Positions 1-6,969 of a stretch of 13,811 bases of DNA are shown piece after piece. Made by a program: the position numbers and the translations under genes. Positions within the stretch are counted from its first letter, which is position 1, and each line of letters starts with the position of its first letter. Source of the DNA: Bacteroidales bacterium (GTDB lineage Bacteria; Bacteroidota; Bacteroidia; Bacteroidales; JAOZVK01); the NCBI GenBank assembly GCA_029938185.1, contig JAOZVK010000092.1:1-13811 (forward strand), in the 5' to 3' direction. The notes under the pieces were generated by a model. That model ran no database searches and had not been told where the DNA came from. It saw only the letters and a list, made by a program, of their open reading frames with translations.

Positions 1-1
1 A

Positions 2-46
2 ACAGGATTTACATGTTTAAAATCCTGTTAATCATGTAAATCCTGT
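2..46. repeat. 14-bp inverted repeat with internal direct repeat
   Basis: A perfect 14-bp inverted repeat, ACAGGATTTACATG at 2-15 and its complement at 33-46, surrounds a 17-nt centre that carries another AATCCTGT segment (20-27, again at 39-46). It lies at the window edge, so its full extent is unknown. Similar short repeats around AGGATTTACAT are common between genes in Bacteroidota; that is recollection, not a search. Confidence 0.6.
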
Positions 47-61
47 CAAATTATCTATTCC

Positions 62-177
62 GATGCGTAACTGTCTGTATATTTGAATGTCCTTGATTTT
101 TTAATAATTGAAATAATTCACTGTTACAATTATTAAAAAATTTGCGGTTGTTCAAATCTATCAGACATTTACGCATC
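62..177. repeat. large imperfect palindrome downstream of hemD
   Basis: The outer arms (62-86 and 151-177, beginning GATGCGTAA and ending TTACGCATC) pair with a few mismatches. An inner pair, TTTTTTAATAATTG at 97-110 and its complement at 127-140, is perfect over 14 bp. The whole 116-bp segment could fold into one long hairpin. It lies 43 bp past the hemD stop, so it could serve as a transcript end. Its symmetry and GCGTAA-type ends also fit a small non-autonomous element (MITE). Confidence 0.55.
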
Positions 178-219
178 TCGTAACCCAAATTTATGAATTA
201 ATCAGGTTAAAGAGCCAAA

Positions 220-966
220 TTATATTTGATCGTTTTGTCTTATATAATATTCAATAGCCATTGTCATAGATGGCATTTTAGGTAAAGGTGCTTTGATATC
301 TAACCTCAAGCCAGCATCACGAACAGCTTTTGCGGTTGAGTTTCCAAAAGAAGCTATTTTAGTGTCATTTTGTTCAAAATCAGGAAAGTTTTTAAGTAAT
401 GATTTTATCCCTGAAGGGCTGTAAAATACCAATAAATCATAATTAACATCTGATAAATCGGACAAATCACAACTTACTGTTCTGTATAAAATAGCTTTTG
501 AATATTTAATTTTAAGTTTATCCAATTTCTTAGGAATATCAAGTTTATGACTATTAGATAATGGTAATAAATATTTTTCTATTTTATGTTTAAGTATTAA
601 ATTTGTTAAATCGTCAAACTTACCTTTGCCAATAAATATCTTTCTTTTTCTGTATACAATATATTTTTGTAGATAGAATGCTATTGATTCTGATATACAA
701 AAGTACTTCATATTTGTGTTTACTTTGATTCTAAGTTCTTCACAAATCCTGAAAAAATGATCAATAGATGTTCTACTATTAAAAATTACTGCTGTATGTT
801 CTAAAATATTTATTCTTGCTCTTCTAAACTCTTTAGCAGGAACAGATTGTATTTGAATAAATTGTCTAAAATCTACTTTTAAATTGTTATTTTTTGCCAA
901 GTCAAAATATGGAGATTTATTATTCTCCGGTTTTGGCTGCGATACTAAAATTTTCTTTATTTTCAA
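220..966 (-). CDS. hemD: uroporphyrinogen-III synthase
   Basis: HemD closes and inverts ring D of hydroxymethylbilane to give uroporphyrinogen III, the last shared step toward haem and corrinoids, in the cytosol. The 248-residue protein has the family length and the pattern I know from Bacteroidota HemD: ILVSQPKPE with KSPYFDLA near the N-terminus (7-24), HTAVIFNSRTSIDHFFRICEE at about 57-77, YFCISES near 88-94, YDLLVFYSPSGIKSLL at about 176-191, and APLPKMPSMTMA near the C-terminus (226-237). There is no signal peptide or membrane segment. The only start that fits the family N-terminus is TTG at 966-964; upstream in frame a stop comes after four sense codons and no ATG is available. It follows the DUF4271 gene on the same strand by 304 bp of repeat-rich DNA and may need its own promoter. 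Sequence divergence is the norm in this family, so the call rests on the whole pattern. Confidence 0.9.
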   Translation of the reverse strand: MKIKKILVSQPKPENNKSPYFDLAKNNNLKVDFRQFIQIQSVPAKEFRRARINILEHTAVIFNSRTSIDHFFRICEELRIKVNTNMKYFCISESIAFYLQKYIVYRKRKIFIGKGKFDDLTNLILKHKIEKYLLPLSNSHKLDIPKKLDKLKIKYSKAILYRTVSCDLSDLSDVNYDLLVFYSPSGIKSLLKNFPDFEQNDTKIASFGNSTAKAVRDAGLRLDIKAPLPKMPSMTMAIEYYIRQNDQI

Positions 967-999
967 TTTTCTTACTTTTTATAAATTGAACAAAAAATA

Positions 1000-1056
1000 G
1001 ACTCTTTGAGTCCTTTAAAGGTCTTCGACCTACTTTACTTTATGTTGCTTATGCAC
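1000..1056. repeat. palindromic repeat family, copy 1 (double hairpin)
   Basis: Two small palindromes in tandem, GACTCTTTGAGTC (1000-1012) and AGGTCTTCGACCT (1019-1031), are followed by a TATGTTGCTTATGCAC tail (1041-1056). The same layout (short TTCGA/TTTGA-centred palindrome, then a GTTGCTTACGCAT-like tail) recurs at 2820, 3117, 4176, 5732 and 5896, and in reverse at 10638. This copy lies about 35-90 nt upstream of the hemD start. Confidence 0.7.
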
Positions 1057-1120
1057 GTATATATTAAATTGTGAAACTATTATGCTATATCAAATACAAC
1101 TTTAATAAATTTAGTCTTCT

Positions 1121-1152
1121 GTCTACAGTTGGCAGTCTTTACGGCTGTAGAC
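1121..1152. repeat. hairpin upstream of hemD
   Basis: GTCTACAG at 1121-1128 is the exact complement of CTGTAGAC at 1145-1152, leaving a 16-nt loop. It sits between the DUF4271 stop and hemD on the minus strand. No U-run follows on either strand, so a terminator role is doubtful. Confidence 0.4.
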
Positions 1153-1270
1153 TATCTCTTATTTAAAATAATAATTTAGCAATTTTATTTGTAGCTTCAC
1201 TACTCTAAATAACTTATGTGTAAATTGAACACAGTATATAAAAAATTTCTTTAATACCTTAATTTATAAA

Positions 1271-2794
1271 TTAAAAAACTAAATAAATAGTTCTGTAAAT
1301 AATTACCATTGGTAAAATTTCGAGGGCGCAAAGGTACAAAATTAAATATATTATAGAAATACCTTTTAAAAAAATTATTTTAAATGCTCTTAAAACTCTT
1401 AAAATATATGATATTATTACTAATAAAATTCCAAGTATTATAACATATTCTCTCAATGATTCACGTATAAATGGAATAGCTAATACAATAGGAAGTAAAA
1501 CAATTCCTAAAACAATATTATAAATGCTTACAGTATGTAAATATTCTTCTACAATATGTTTTATTCTAAGTACAAATCCAAAGAGTCTGATAATTACAGA
1601 CTTAAATGTGTATATAGCAAATATTATTCCACTACTAATAAAATACTCTGTTACTATGTTTAATTTAAATTTATCTAAACCATAATATTTATATATCTCA
1701 AACAGTAATAAAGCAATATTTAATATAAAAACTAAATACAAAACTAAGGATGCTCTGACTAATAATATATTTCTCTCATTAAGAAGTTTTTTTGATTCAT
1801 TATAATATATTGACGAAGAAAAAAACTGTGGAATATATTTATTGTAAAAAAGTTTTACAAACGAAAATAAAATTATTGAAACTATTAAAATTCCAACTAT
1901 TAAATCTGTTGAGCTGCTAAAAATTTTATCTGTTTTTTTTGCTTTTGTTTGTTTATGGTTTTTAATGTTATCTGATAATATTTCTTCACTGTTGATAATT
2001 ATTTTTGTGTAATCATGTGCATAATCTGGCTTTACTTTACTTAATACAAATCCTACAGTATCTTTTAGATTACTAACAAAATAGCAATATGAGCTAATAT
2101 CAATACTATCAATATTAAGTTTAATACTATTTAGTTTTGCATAATTAATAATTGATTTAGAATAAATTAACTTATTATTGTGAGGCACAAAATTATTTGA
2201 AAGAAAATAATAATATGAAGATAAATCATTATATTTCATATTATTTTCATTATAATTTTTATCAATTAATCGTTGTTTAAAGCTTATTTGTGGTTTTTTG
2301 GTGTTTTTATTATTTAAAAATATATATGACGAAATATCAATGTTACGATAGAAGTCATTAATAAATTTACATGAGTCAATCTTGTCATTTTCAAGTATTT
2401 TTTTCCATTTGTTATAATAAAAACTACTTACGTCAATGCCTTTTTTGTAACTTATAAAAAAAATTGAACTATCTGTTCTTGTAAATCCAACTTTTTTTGT
2501 AAATATAAATTTTAATAATTCTTTTTTGTGAAAACTATCTGAGTAATAAAAACTTGATATATTTATTCCTGAATTATATTTATCTAATAATATATAATTT
2601 TTTACTACTATATTTTTCTTTTGTGTTATTAATTGGTATGTACTGTTTGAGGAATTGATATATATATATGATGTTGAATCACTAATATTTAAACTATCAG
2701 AAAAATAAACAATATTATTAGCAGTAATATTGTTTATGCTAAACGATATTATTAATACTAAAAACAACTGTTTATTTATATATTTTATGCCCAT
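1271..2794 (-). CDS. DUF4271 domain membrane protein with repeat-bearing N-terminal region
   Basis: The function is unknown. The C-terminal part (about 296-507) has five or six hydrophobic helices (around 296-316, 345-366, 381-404, 424-443, 449-467, 478-500) and ends in YLCALEILPMVIIYR, a signature I associate with DUF4271, whose gene commonly precedes hemD in Bacteroidota, as here. The first 25 residues look like a signal peptide or anchor. The region between (26-290) is probably extracytoplasmic and is unusual: the motif [DN]-[IVL]-S-S-[YF] occurs five times (NISSF 78, DVSSF 121, DISSY 153, DLSSY 190, DISSY 232), 32-43 residues apart and usually followed by aromatic residues. At 507 residues it is longer than the DUF4271 proteins I remember (roughly 200-350). 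The ATG at 2794-2792 is the natural start. The gene is very rich in Asn, Lys, Ile and Tyr, in keeping with the low GC. Confidence 0.8.
   Translation of the reverse strand: MGIKYINKQLFLVLIISFSINNITANNIVYFSDSLNISDSTSYIYINSSNSTYQLITQKKNIVVKNYILLDKYNSGINISSFYYSDSFHKKELLKFIFTKKVGFTRTDSSIFFISYKKGIDVSSFYYNKWKKILENDKIDSCKFINDFYRNIDISSYIFLNNKNTKKPQISFKQRLIDKNYNENNMKYNDLSSYYYFLSNNFVPHNNKLIYSKSIINYAKLNSIKLNIDSIDISSYCYFVSNLKDTVGFVLSKVKPDYAHDYTKIIINSEEILSDNIKNHKQTKAKKTDKIFSSSTDLIVGILIVSIILFSFVKLFYNKYIPQFFSSSIYYNESKKLLNERNILLVRASLVLYLVFILNIALLLFEIYKYYGLDKFKLNIVTEYFISSGIIFAIYTFKSVIIRLFGFVLRIKHIVEEYLHTVSIYNIVLGIVLLPIVLAIPFIRESLREYVIILGILLVIISYILRVLRAFKIIFLKGISIIYLILYLCALEILPMVIIYRTIYLVF
1329..1336 (-). promoter_or_regulatory. 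possible -7 promoter box for hemD inside the upstream gene
   Basis: On the minus strand the sequence reads TACCTTTG, matching the Bacteroidota -7 consensus TAnnTTTG. It would put a start site about 350 nt before hemD, within the last codons of the DUF4271 gene. No TTTG -33 box is evident at the usual spacing, and the bases also encode the conserved Tyr-Leu-Cys of the protein, so chance or coding constraint may explain it. Confidence 0.25.
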
Positions 2795-2819
2795 TTAGTA
2801 TTTTGATAAAAAAACTGCC

Positions 2820-2856
2820 AAGGTTTTCGACCTATTGTTACTTATATGTTGTGTAA
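2820..2856. repeat. palindromic repeat family, copy 2
   Basis: The palindrome AGGTTTTCGACCT (2821-2833) is followed by a degenerate tail that still reads TATGTTG. It lies 26 bp upstream of the DUF4271 start codon, the same relative place as the copies near hemD, cytochrome c and NrfD. Confidence 0.6.
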
Positions 2857-3045
2857 ATTACAAGTAATCCAAAAGTTAATCTTAAAGATTGCTTATTAAT
2901 GCTATTTCTTTGTAAAATTCTAAAAAATCGTACAAAAATAATACAATTTTTGCATATATTAATACTTTTTTTTTAAAACTTTATTTTAATTTAGTTTATT
3001 TTTTAAATCATTTTTCAAAAATATGTTACAATGAGCTACTTATAA

Positions 3046-3074
3046 AAAAAGAGAAGCGTATTGCTTCTCTTTTT
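3046..3074. terminator. bidirectional intrinsic terminator after the cytochrome c gene
   Basis: A 12-bp perfect stem, AAAAAGAGAAGC (3046-3057) and GCTTCTCTTTTT (3063-3074), closes a 5-nt loop. It has an A-run before it and a T-run after it, so it can work on both strands. On the minus strand it lies 166 nt past the cytochrome c stop and 250 nt before the DUF4271 gene, so it should end the iron-sulfur/NrfD/cytochrome transcript and separate it from the next unit. Confidence 0.8.
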
Positions 3075-3116
3075 CTAATTAATATATTTTTCTCAAGTTT
3101 AGTTAACTGTTCTTAT

Positions 3117-3150
3117 AAGGTCTTCGATTTATTTAATGTTGCTTTAGCAT
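3117..3150. repeat. palindromic repeat family, copy 3
   Basis: AAGGTCTTCGATTT followed by ATTTAATGTTGCTTTAGCAT. The right half of the palindrome is degraded but the tail is well kept. This copy is downstream of the cytochrome c gene rather than next to a start codon. Confidence 0.6.
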
Positions 3151-3177
3151 TCTATTAACATTCTAACAATACGCAAT

Positions 3178-3213
3178 TTAACAAAATATAAATGTCCGAA
3201 AGACTTTTGTTAA
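3178..3213. terminator. hairpin just past the cytochrome c stop
   Basis: TTAACAAAA at 3178-3186 pairs exactly with TTTTGTTAA at 3205-3213, with GTC/GAC able to extend the fold inside the loop. On the minus strand it begins 26 nt after the cytochrome c stop. It may be a first, weaker termination or RNA-stability hairpin ahead of the strong one at 3046-3074. Confidence 0.35.
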
Positions 3214-3239
3214 ACTATTTAATAAATAATATAAAAACC

Positions 3240-4121
3240 TTATGTATTAATCTGGGTTCCAAGTTTTTTAACTTTTTTAATTTGGAGTATTACATATACA
3301 ATAGCTACCCAAACACCTCCTGTAATTCCTACATATAAGAAAAGCATCCACCATGGAATATTTGCTCTTGAACCCCATAAGGCTCTTTCCTCAAGTATAT
3401 TTTTGAAATGTCTATGCTCACCAATTGTTATTTCTTGTGTAAGTTTAACATCTCCGTATTTATCTCTGTCATTAATTTTTATAGATAATTCAATATTTCC
3501 TTTTTCATCTGTTTTTATATCTACAAGTTTTAATGTAGCCAAACCACTTTCATTTGTTTCTATTTCGCCAATTTTCATTTGACCAAAATATCTCTTAACT
3601 AAAAATGCAACTGGTACTCCAGCTTTTGAATAAGGAGAACCTGATTTGTCTGTAACACTTGCTTTAACTGAATTTGAAGCTTTATCGAACTCAAATTTTA
3701 AACTCAATTTGTCAAGCATATTTTCATCGCCACCTTCTTCAACGGCTTCTTTATTAGCCAACGAACGTATATAGCTAACCAAAGACCATCTTTCTTCATC
3801 AGATAATGATTTTTTGAACGATGGCATAGCTCCCATTCCTTCTGTTATTTGGTAATATATGCTTCCATCTTTCATTTTCAAATAGTCGGCACTTCCTACA
3901 TCTGTTGCGGTGGGAAGTAATGCATTTGCTTTTCCAGGATCTCCGTGACATGATTTACAATTTGATGCATATATTTTTTTACCCGACGAAATGTGCGTGT
4001 CACTTGATTCGTGAGGATTTTTTGATTTTTTTGCTTTTTCAGGAATTTTCCATTGTGCCTGACTTGTATATGCAATAAAAAGAAATCCAAATAATAATAA
4101 TGTAATTTTATTATATTTCAT
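3240..4121 (-). CDS. membrane-anchored monohaem cytochrome c
   Basis: Probable electron carrier on the outer face of the cytoplasmic membrane, accepting electrons from the NrfD/iron-sulfur partners encoded upstream. Residues 1-22 form a signal peptide with likely cleavage after SQA; there is no lipobox cysteine. One class I haem c domain follows: CKSCH at 55-59 binds haem, and Met97 or Met99 in GMGAMPSF is the probable axial ligand, with the usual WSLVSYIRSL helix at 112-121. Residues about 138-236 look like a beta-sandwich (Ig-like) domain, with the pattern LEFDKASNSVKASVTD-like start and AGVPVAFLV, NESGLATLKL. A C-terminal membrane helix (256-280) is followed by a basic tail, so the protein should be anchored with its bulk outside. 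The gene is 242 bp downstream of the NrfD gene on the same strand. Haem c plus Ig-like domain plus anchor is less common than simple small cytochromes; the partner is inferred from context. Confidence 0.85.
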   Translation of the reverse strand: MKYNKITLLLFGFLFIAYTSQAQWKIPEKAKKSKNPHESSDTHISSGKKIYASNCKSCHGDPGKANALLPTATDVGSADYLKMKDGSIYYQITEGMGAMPSFKKSLSDEERWSLVSYIRSLANKEAVEEGGDENMLDKLSLKFEFDKASNSVKASVTDKSGSPYSKAGVPVAFLVKRYFGQMKIGEIETNESGLATLKLVDIKTDEKGNIELSIKINDRDKYGDVKLTQEITIGEHRHFKNILEERALWGSRANIPWWMLFLYVGITGGVWVAIVYVILQIKKVKKLGTQINT

Positions 4122-4175
4122 CAGTAAATAATTTAGTTATTGTTTTTTATTATTAAATATTCATTCTACTGTTTT

Positions 4176-4210
4176 AGGTCTTAGACCTATTTTTAATGTT
4201 GCTTACGCAT
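4176..4210. repeat. palindromic repeat family, copy 4
   Basis: AGGTCTTAGACCT (4176-4188) followed by ATTTTTAATGTTGCTTACGCAT-type tail, the best match to the family tail. It lies about 55 bp upstream of the cytochrome c start codon, within the NrfD-cytochrome spacer. Confidence 0.7.
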
Positions 4211-4261
4211 GATATGTAATTAACATTTTTCTAACAAAATTTTTTATAAATAATTAAATTT

Positions 4262-4285
4262 TAAGGTGTAAACCAATTCGTAGTT
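4262..4285 (-). repeat. dispersed fragment of the HNH-cassette leader
   Basis: Read on the minus strand this contains TACGAATTGGTTTACACCT, a 19-bp exact match to the leader of the HNH cassette units (7625-7643 and 8623-8641), also seen in interrupted form at 10513-10539. It shows that part of the cassette leader is an older dispersed repeat not tied to the HNH genes. Confidence 0.6.
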
Positions 4286-4363
4286 GCCGTTTACAGCCTT
4301 ATGTATAATAAATAATTTTTTTTGTATGAGTGTTTAATTACATAATACCAATTCAGTATAATT

Positions 4364-5707
4364 CTATTTTGTTAAATCTTCTTGATTAACTCCTTTTTCT
4401 TCTGCTACTTCCCAAACAGGCATAACAGGGAACAATTTTGCTAAGATTGTAACAACTAATAAAGCACCAGCTATTGAGCCTAATGTAATTCCCCACTCAA
4501 CCCAAGTTGGCCAATATGTATGAAAACTTTCGGGAACATTTTGAATAGGTAGGTGTGGATGTTTCATTGTTGGGACAACAATTATATATCTCTTGAAAAA
4601 AGCACCAATTATAACAAAAATTGATATTATCATAGCAGGCATGGGTTTTCGTCCTTTTTTAAATAATAATATTATCATTGGTATAATCATACCACCTAGT
4701 TGAATAGCCCAAAACATTAGTGCATCGTGTCCTACAAATAATTCTCTTAGATGAATATCATCTCCGGATTTCATTTTATAACCTGGTACCAAATATTCAT
4801 TTATATTGAAGTATAAATAAACTAAAATTACTAAAACCAATAGCTTTGACATTTTGTCAAAATGAAAATCAGTAATATATTCTTTTAGATTATATTGCTT
4901 TTGAAAAACAAACATTGCAAGTATAACTGCCGCAACACCACTTACAAATGCACCTGTAACGAAGTAGGGTCCAAATATTGTTGTGTCCCAGCCTATTCTT
5001 GGTGTCATTGCAAACAACCACGAAGTAACTGTATGTATTGCTAAAGCAACTGGAATTATAAGTATAGCCAAAATACGTATTGATTTATGTATTACATGAA
5101 ACTGCTCGGGAGTTCCTTTCCAATTGAAAGATAGTATTTTATATATTTTTTGCTTCCATTTTGGCGAGTCAGTCATTCTAACTCTAAGCATTGCTGCATC
5201 TGGAATTAATGGTAGTAAGTACAACAATATACTTATCACAACATATGTTGTAACAACTGTTACATCCCAAAAAATTGGAGATTGTGGTCGTGCATGTATA
5301 AATACATTTAATAGTCGCTCGGGGCGACCCATATCGAATACAATTATTAGTCCTGCCCACATTGCAAATGCAATTGCAATCATCTCGGCAATTCGAGCAA
5401 TAGGTGTTATCCATTTTATTTTAAGCAGCCCCAAAACTGAGCTAATAAGCATACCTATGAGTGCTGTTGCAACAAAAAATATAAAACTGGAGATATATAA
5501 TCCCCACGATATATGATCGCGCATAGCTGTAACGCTTAGTCCTTCGCTAAGCTGGACTCCGTAAGCTACACCTGCCCAGACAAGTAATGATACTAAAACA
5601 AGAATCCATACTAAAAAGCCTTTATGATTTTTTATTGGTCCTATTAAATCATTTTCTATTTTAGTTAACAGACTCTTTGATTCTTCTTTTGATAATGAAT
5701 CAGCCAT
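4364..5707 (-). CDS. NrfD/PsrC-family quinol-binding membrane subunit
   Basis: Membrane subunit that oxidises or reduces menaquinone and passes electrons to or from the attached iron-sulfur protein. The 447 residues contain ten hydrophobic helices (about 31-52, 68-95, 104-125, 147-169, 210-233, 246-268, 287-303, 326-349, 356-376, 405-425), the count expected of the longer DsrP/HybB/HmcC branch rather than the eight-helix PsrC type. Recognisable family patterns are DMGRPERLLNVF with SPIFWD (125-148), HTVTSWLFAM (225-234), and FFKRYIIVVP (370-379). There is no signal peptide, as usual for this family. The ATG at 5707 is the only sensible start. It lies 305 bp downstream of the iron-sulfur gene and 242 bp upstream of the cytochrome gene, all on one strand, so the three likely form a complex. 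Which complex (Dsr-like, alternative complex III-like, or another quinol:cytochrome c reductase) cannot be settled from sequence alone. Confidence 0.9.
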   Translation of the reverse strand: MADSLSKEESKSLLTKIENDLIGPIKNHKGFLVWILVLVSLLVWAGVAYGVQLSEGLSVTAMRDHISWGLYISSFIFFVATALIGMLISSVLGLLKIKWITPIARIAEMIAIAFAMWAGLIIVFDMGRPERLLNVFIHARPQSPIFWDVTVVTTYVVISILLYLLPLIPDAAMLRVRMTDSPKWKQKIYKILSFNWKGTPEQFHVIHKSIRILAILIIPVALAIHTVTSWLFAMTPRIGWDTTIFGPYFVTGAFVSGVAAVILAMFVFQKQYNLKEYITDFHFDKMSKLLVLVILVYLYFNINEYLVPGYKMKSGDDIHLRELFVGHDALMFWAIQLGGMIIPMIILLFKKGRKPMPAMIISIFVIIGAFFKRYIIVVPTMKHPHLPIQNVPESFHTYWPTWVEWGITLGSIAGALLVVTILAKLFPVMPVWEVAEEKGVNQEDLTK

Positions 5708-5731
5708 ATTTAAATAGTTTTTATAAAATTG

Positions 5732-5844
5732 GGCTCTTCGAGCCTTTTAGTGTTGCTTACGCATAAACAAACTTGCTATTTTTGATTTTATGTTAATTGA
5801 AAAACAAAAAGATTAAGTTTGTGCGTAAATAAACTTTAAGAGCC
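5732..5844. mobile_element. MITE-like palindromic element, copy 5 of the repeat family
   Basis: This 113-bp element starts with the palindrome GGCTCTTCGAGCC (5732-5744) and the tail GTGTTGCTTACGCATAAAC, and ends with an inverted counterpart (AAGTTTGTGCGTAAAT then CTTTAAGAGCC, to 5844). The left and right ends are thus imperfect inverted repeats around an AT-rich core. A second copy of the same plan lies 51 bp further on. Both sit between the iron-sulfur and NrfD genes. No coding capacity is seen. Confidence 0.6.
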
Positions 5845-5895
5845 TAAAATTGCTAAGTTTTTAAAATATTATTATATAAATTAATTATAAAAGTT

Positions 5896-5992
5896 GGCTC
5901 TTTGAGCCTTTTTGCGTTGCTTACGTATAAATATTTTTATGACACATAAAATAATAAAAATAAGCTTGTGCGTAAAGAAACTTTAAGAACCT
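5896..5992. mobile_element. MITE-like palindromic element, copy 6 of the repeat family
   Basis: Second, 97-bp version of the element at 5732: GGCTCTTTGAGCC, then GCGTTGCTTACGTATAA, an AT-rich core, and the right end CTTGTGCGTAAAGAAACTTT with AAGAACC. It has a shorter and different core but the same inverted ends, so the pair are related insertions or a tandem duplication that has since diverged. Confidence 0.6.
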
Positions 5993-6012
5993 CTTAAAAG
6001 GATTACTTTTTA

Positions 6013-6969
6013 TTAGTGTTTATCGTCATCTAATGTTTTTTTACCTTGATACTCAAACGGAAATAATCTGTTTTTGGGTGGTAAATAATAAACACTTGGT
6101 TTTGTTCCTAATTCGGGTAATATTGTATATCCAGCATTATCTCTAATTAAATCGCTAAATTTAACAGTTTCTTTTGATGAACCATTAGTTACAGCATCTT
6201 CATTTAAGTCGCCAAACCAAAATACCGAGTTTGGACATGCTTCAACACAATATGGTAATTTGCCTTCTTTTAGCCTATCTGCGCTAAATAAACATTTAGA
6301 TACTGTACCGCGTTTTTGAGGAACATTTAGTTCAATGTTATACTCTTTATCAGCAAATTTTTCTGCATTTATTGGTTCTGACCAATTAAATATTCTTGCT
6401 GAATATGGACATGCTGCAATACAAAAACGACAGCCAATACATCTTTCGTTGTCTATCAAAACTATACCATCGCCTCTTTTAAAAGTAGCATCAACAGGAC
6501 AAACTTTTGTACATGGCGGATTGTCACAATGTTGGCATAATTTGGGCATAAAATATGGAGCTGTATTTTTCTCATCTTGCATCCTAAGTATATTGATGTG
6601 ATACTGCTCTGATGGTTTTAGTTGATGTGCAGTTGAACATGCACCTACACAGCGTTTTGCATTTCTACATTTAGCTAAATCTATAACCATAGTCCATTTT
6701 CTGCCTTTTATACCATCTCTATCACCACCTCCAAGCATTTCATCGGTTTTGTCGCCAAGTGCTTTTAGGTGTGATGTATTTACTTCCATCACTTCACCCT
6801 TAGTAGTCATTACTTTAGAGGTTTCATTTGTTTCAGCTTTTGCATCTGTTAATGACGATAATAAGCCTCCACCAATAACTGTTCCTGTTCCTAAAGTTAA
6901 GCCTAATTTTAAAAAATCTCTACGTGATGTACTTTTATTAGCTTTTTTTTCCTTTTTATCTTTTTTCAT
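6013..6969 (-). CDS. Tat-exported four-cluster iron-sulfur protein (NrfC/PsrB/DsrO-like)
   Basis: Electron-transfer subunit expected to dock on the NrfD protein outside the membrane. A twin-arginine signal, SRRDFLKLG at 15-23 with a hydrophobic stretch to about 40, predicts folded export. The ferredoxin-like part has four cysteine groups: C101/C107/C111; C145-x2-C148-x4-C153-x3-C157; C177-x2-C180-x2-C183-x3-C187; and C226/C241/C245. Groups two and three are complete. In group one the expected second cysteine is Ala104, and in group four it is Ser229 (codon AGC, one base from TGC). In the PsrB/NrfC fold these two groups share the same pair of clusters, so those may be [3Fe-4S], differently ligated, or lost. 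It is the first gene of the three-gene unit; no molybdopterin catalytic subunit is encoded in the 500 bp upstream or elsewhere in the window. The long acidic/basic C-terminal tail (about 290-318) is unremarkable. Confidence 0.88.
   Translation of the reverse strand: MKKDKKEKKANKSTSRRDFLKLGLTLGTGTVIGGGLLSSLTDAKAETNETSKVMTTKGEVMEVNTSHLKALGDKTDEMLGGGDRDGIKGRKWTMVIDLAKCRNAKRCVGACSTAHQLKPSEQYHINILRMQDEKNTAPYFMPKLCQHCDNPPCTKVCPVDATFKRGDGIVLIDNERCIGCRFCIAACPYSARIFNWSEPINAEKFADKEYNIELNVPQKRGTVSKCLFSADRLKEGKLPYCVEACPNSVFWFGDLNEDAVTNGSSKETVKFSDLIRDNAGYTILPELGTKPSVYYLPPKNRLFPFEYQGKKTLDDDKH

Noticed and set aside
5124..5516. 130-codon plus-strand frame opposite the NrfD gene
   Set aside because: It lies fully antisense to a clear NrfD-family gene and resembles no protein.
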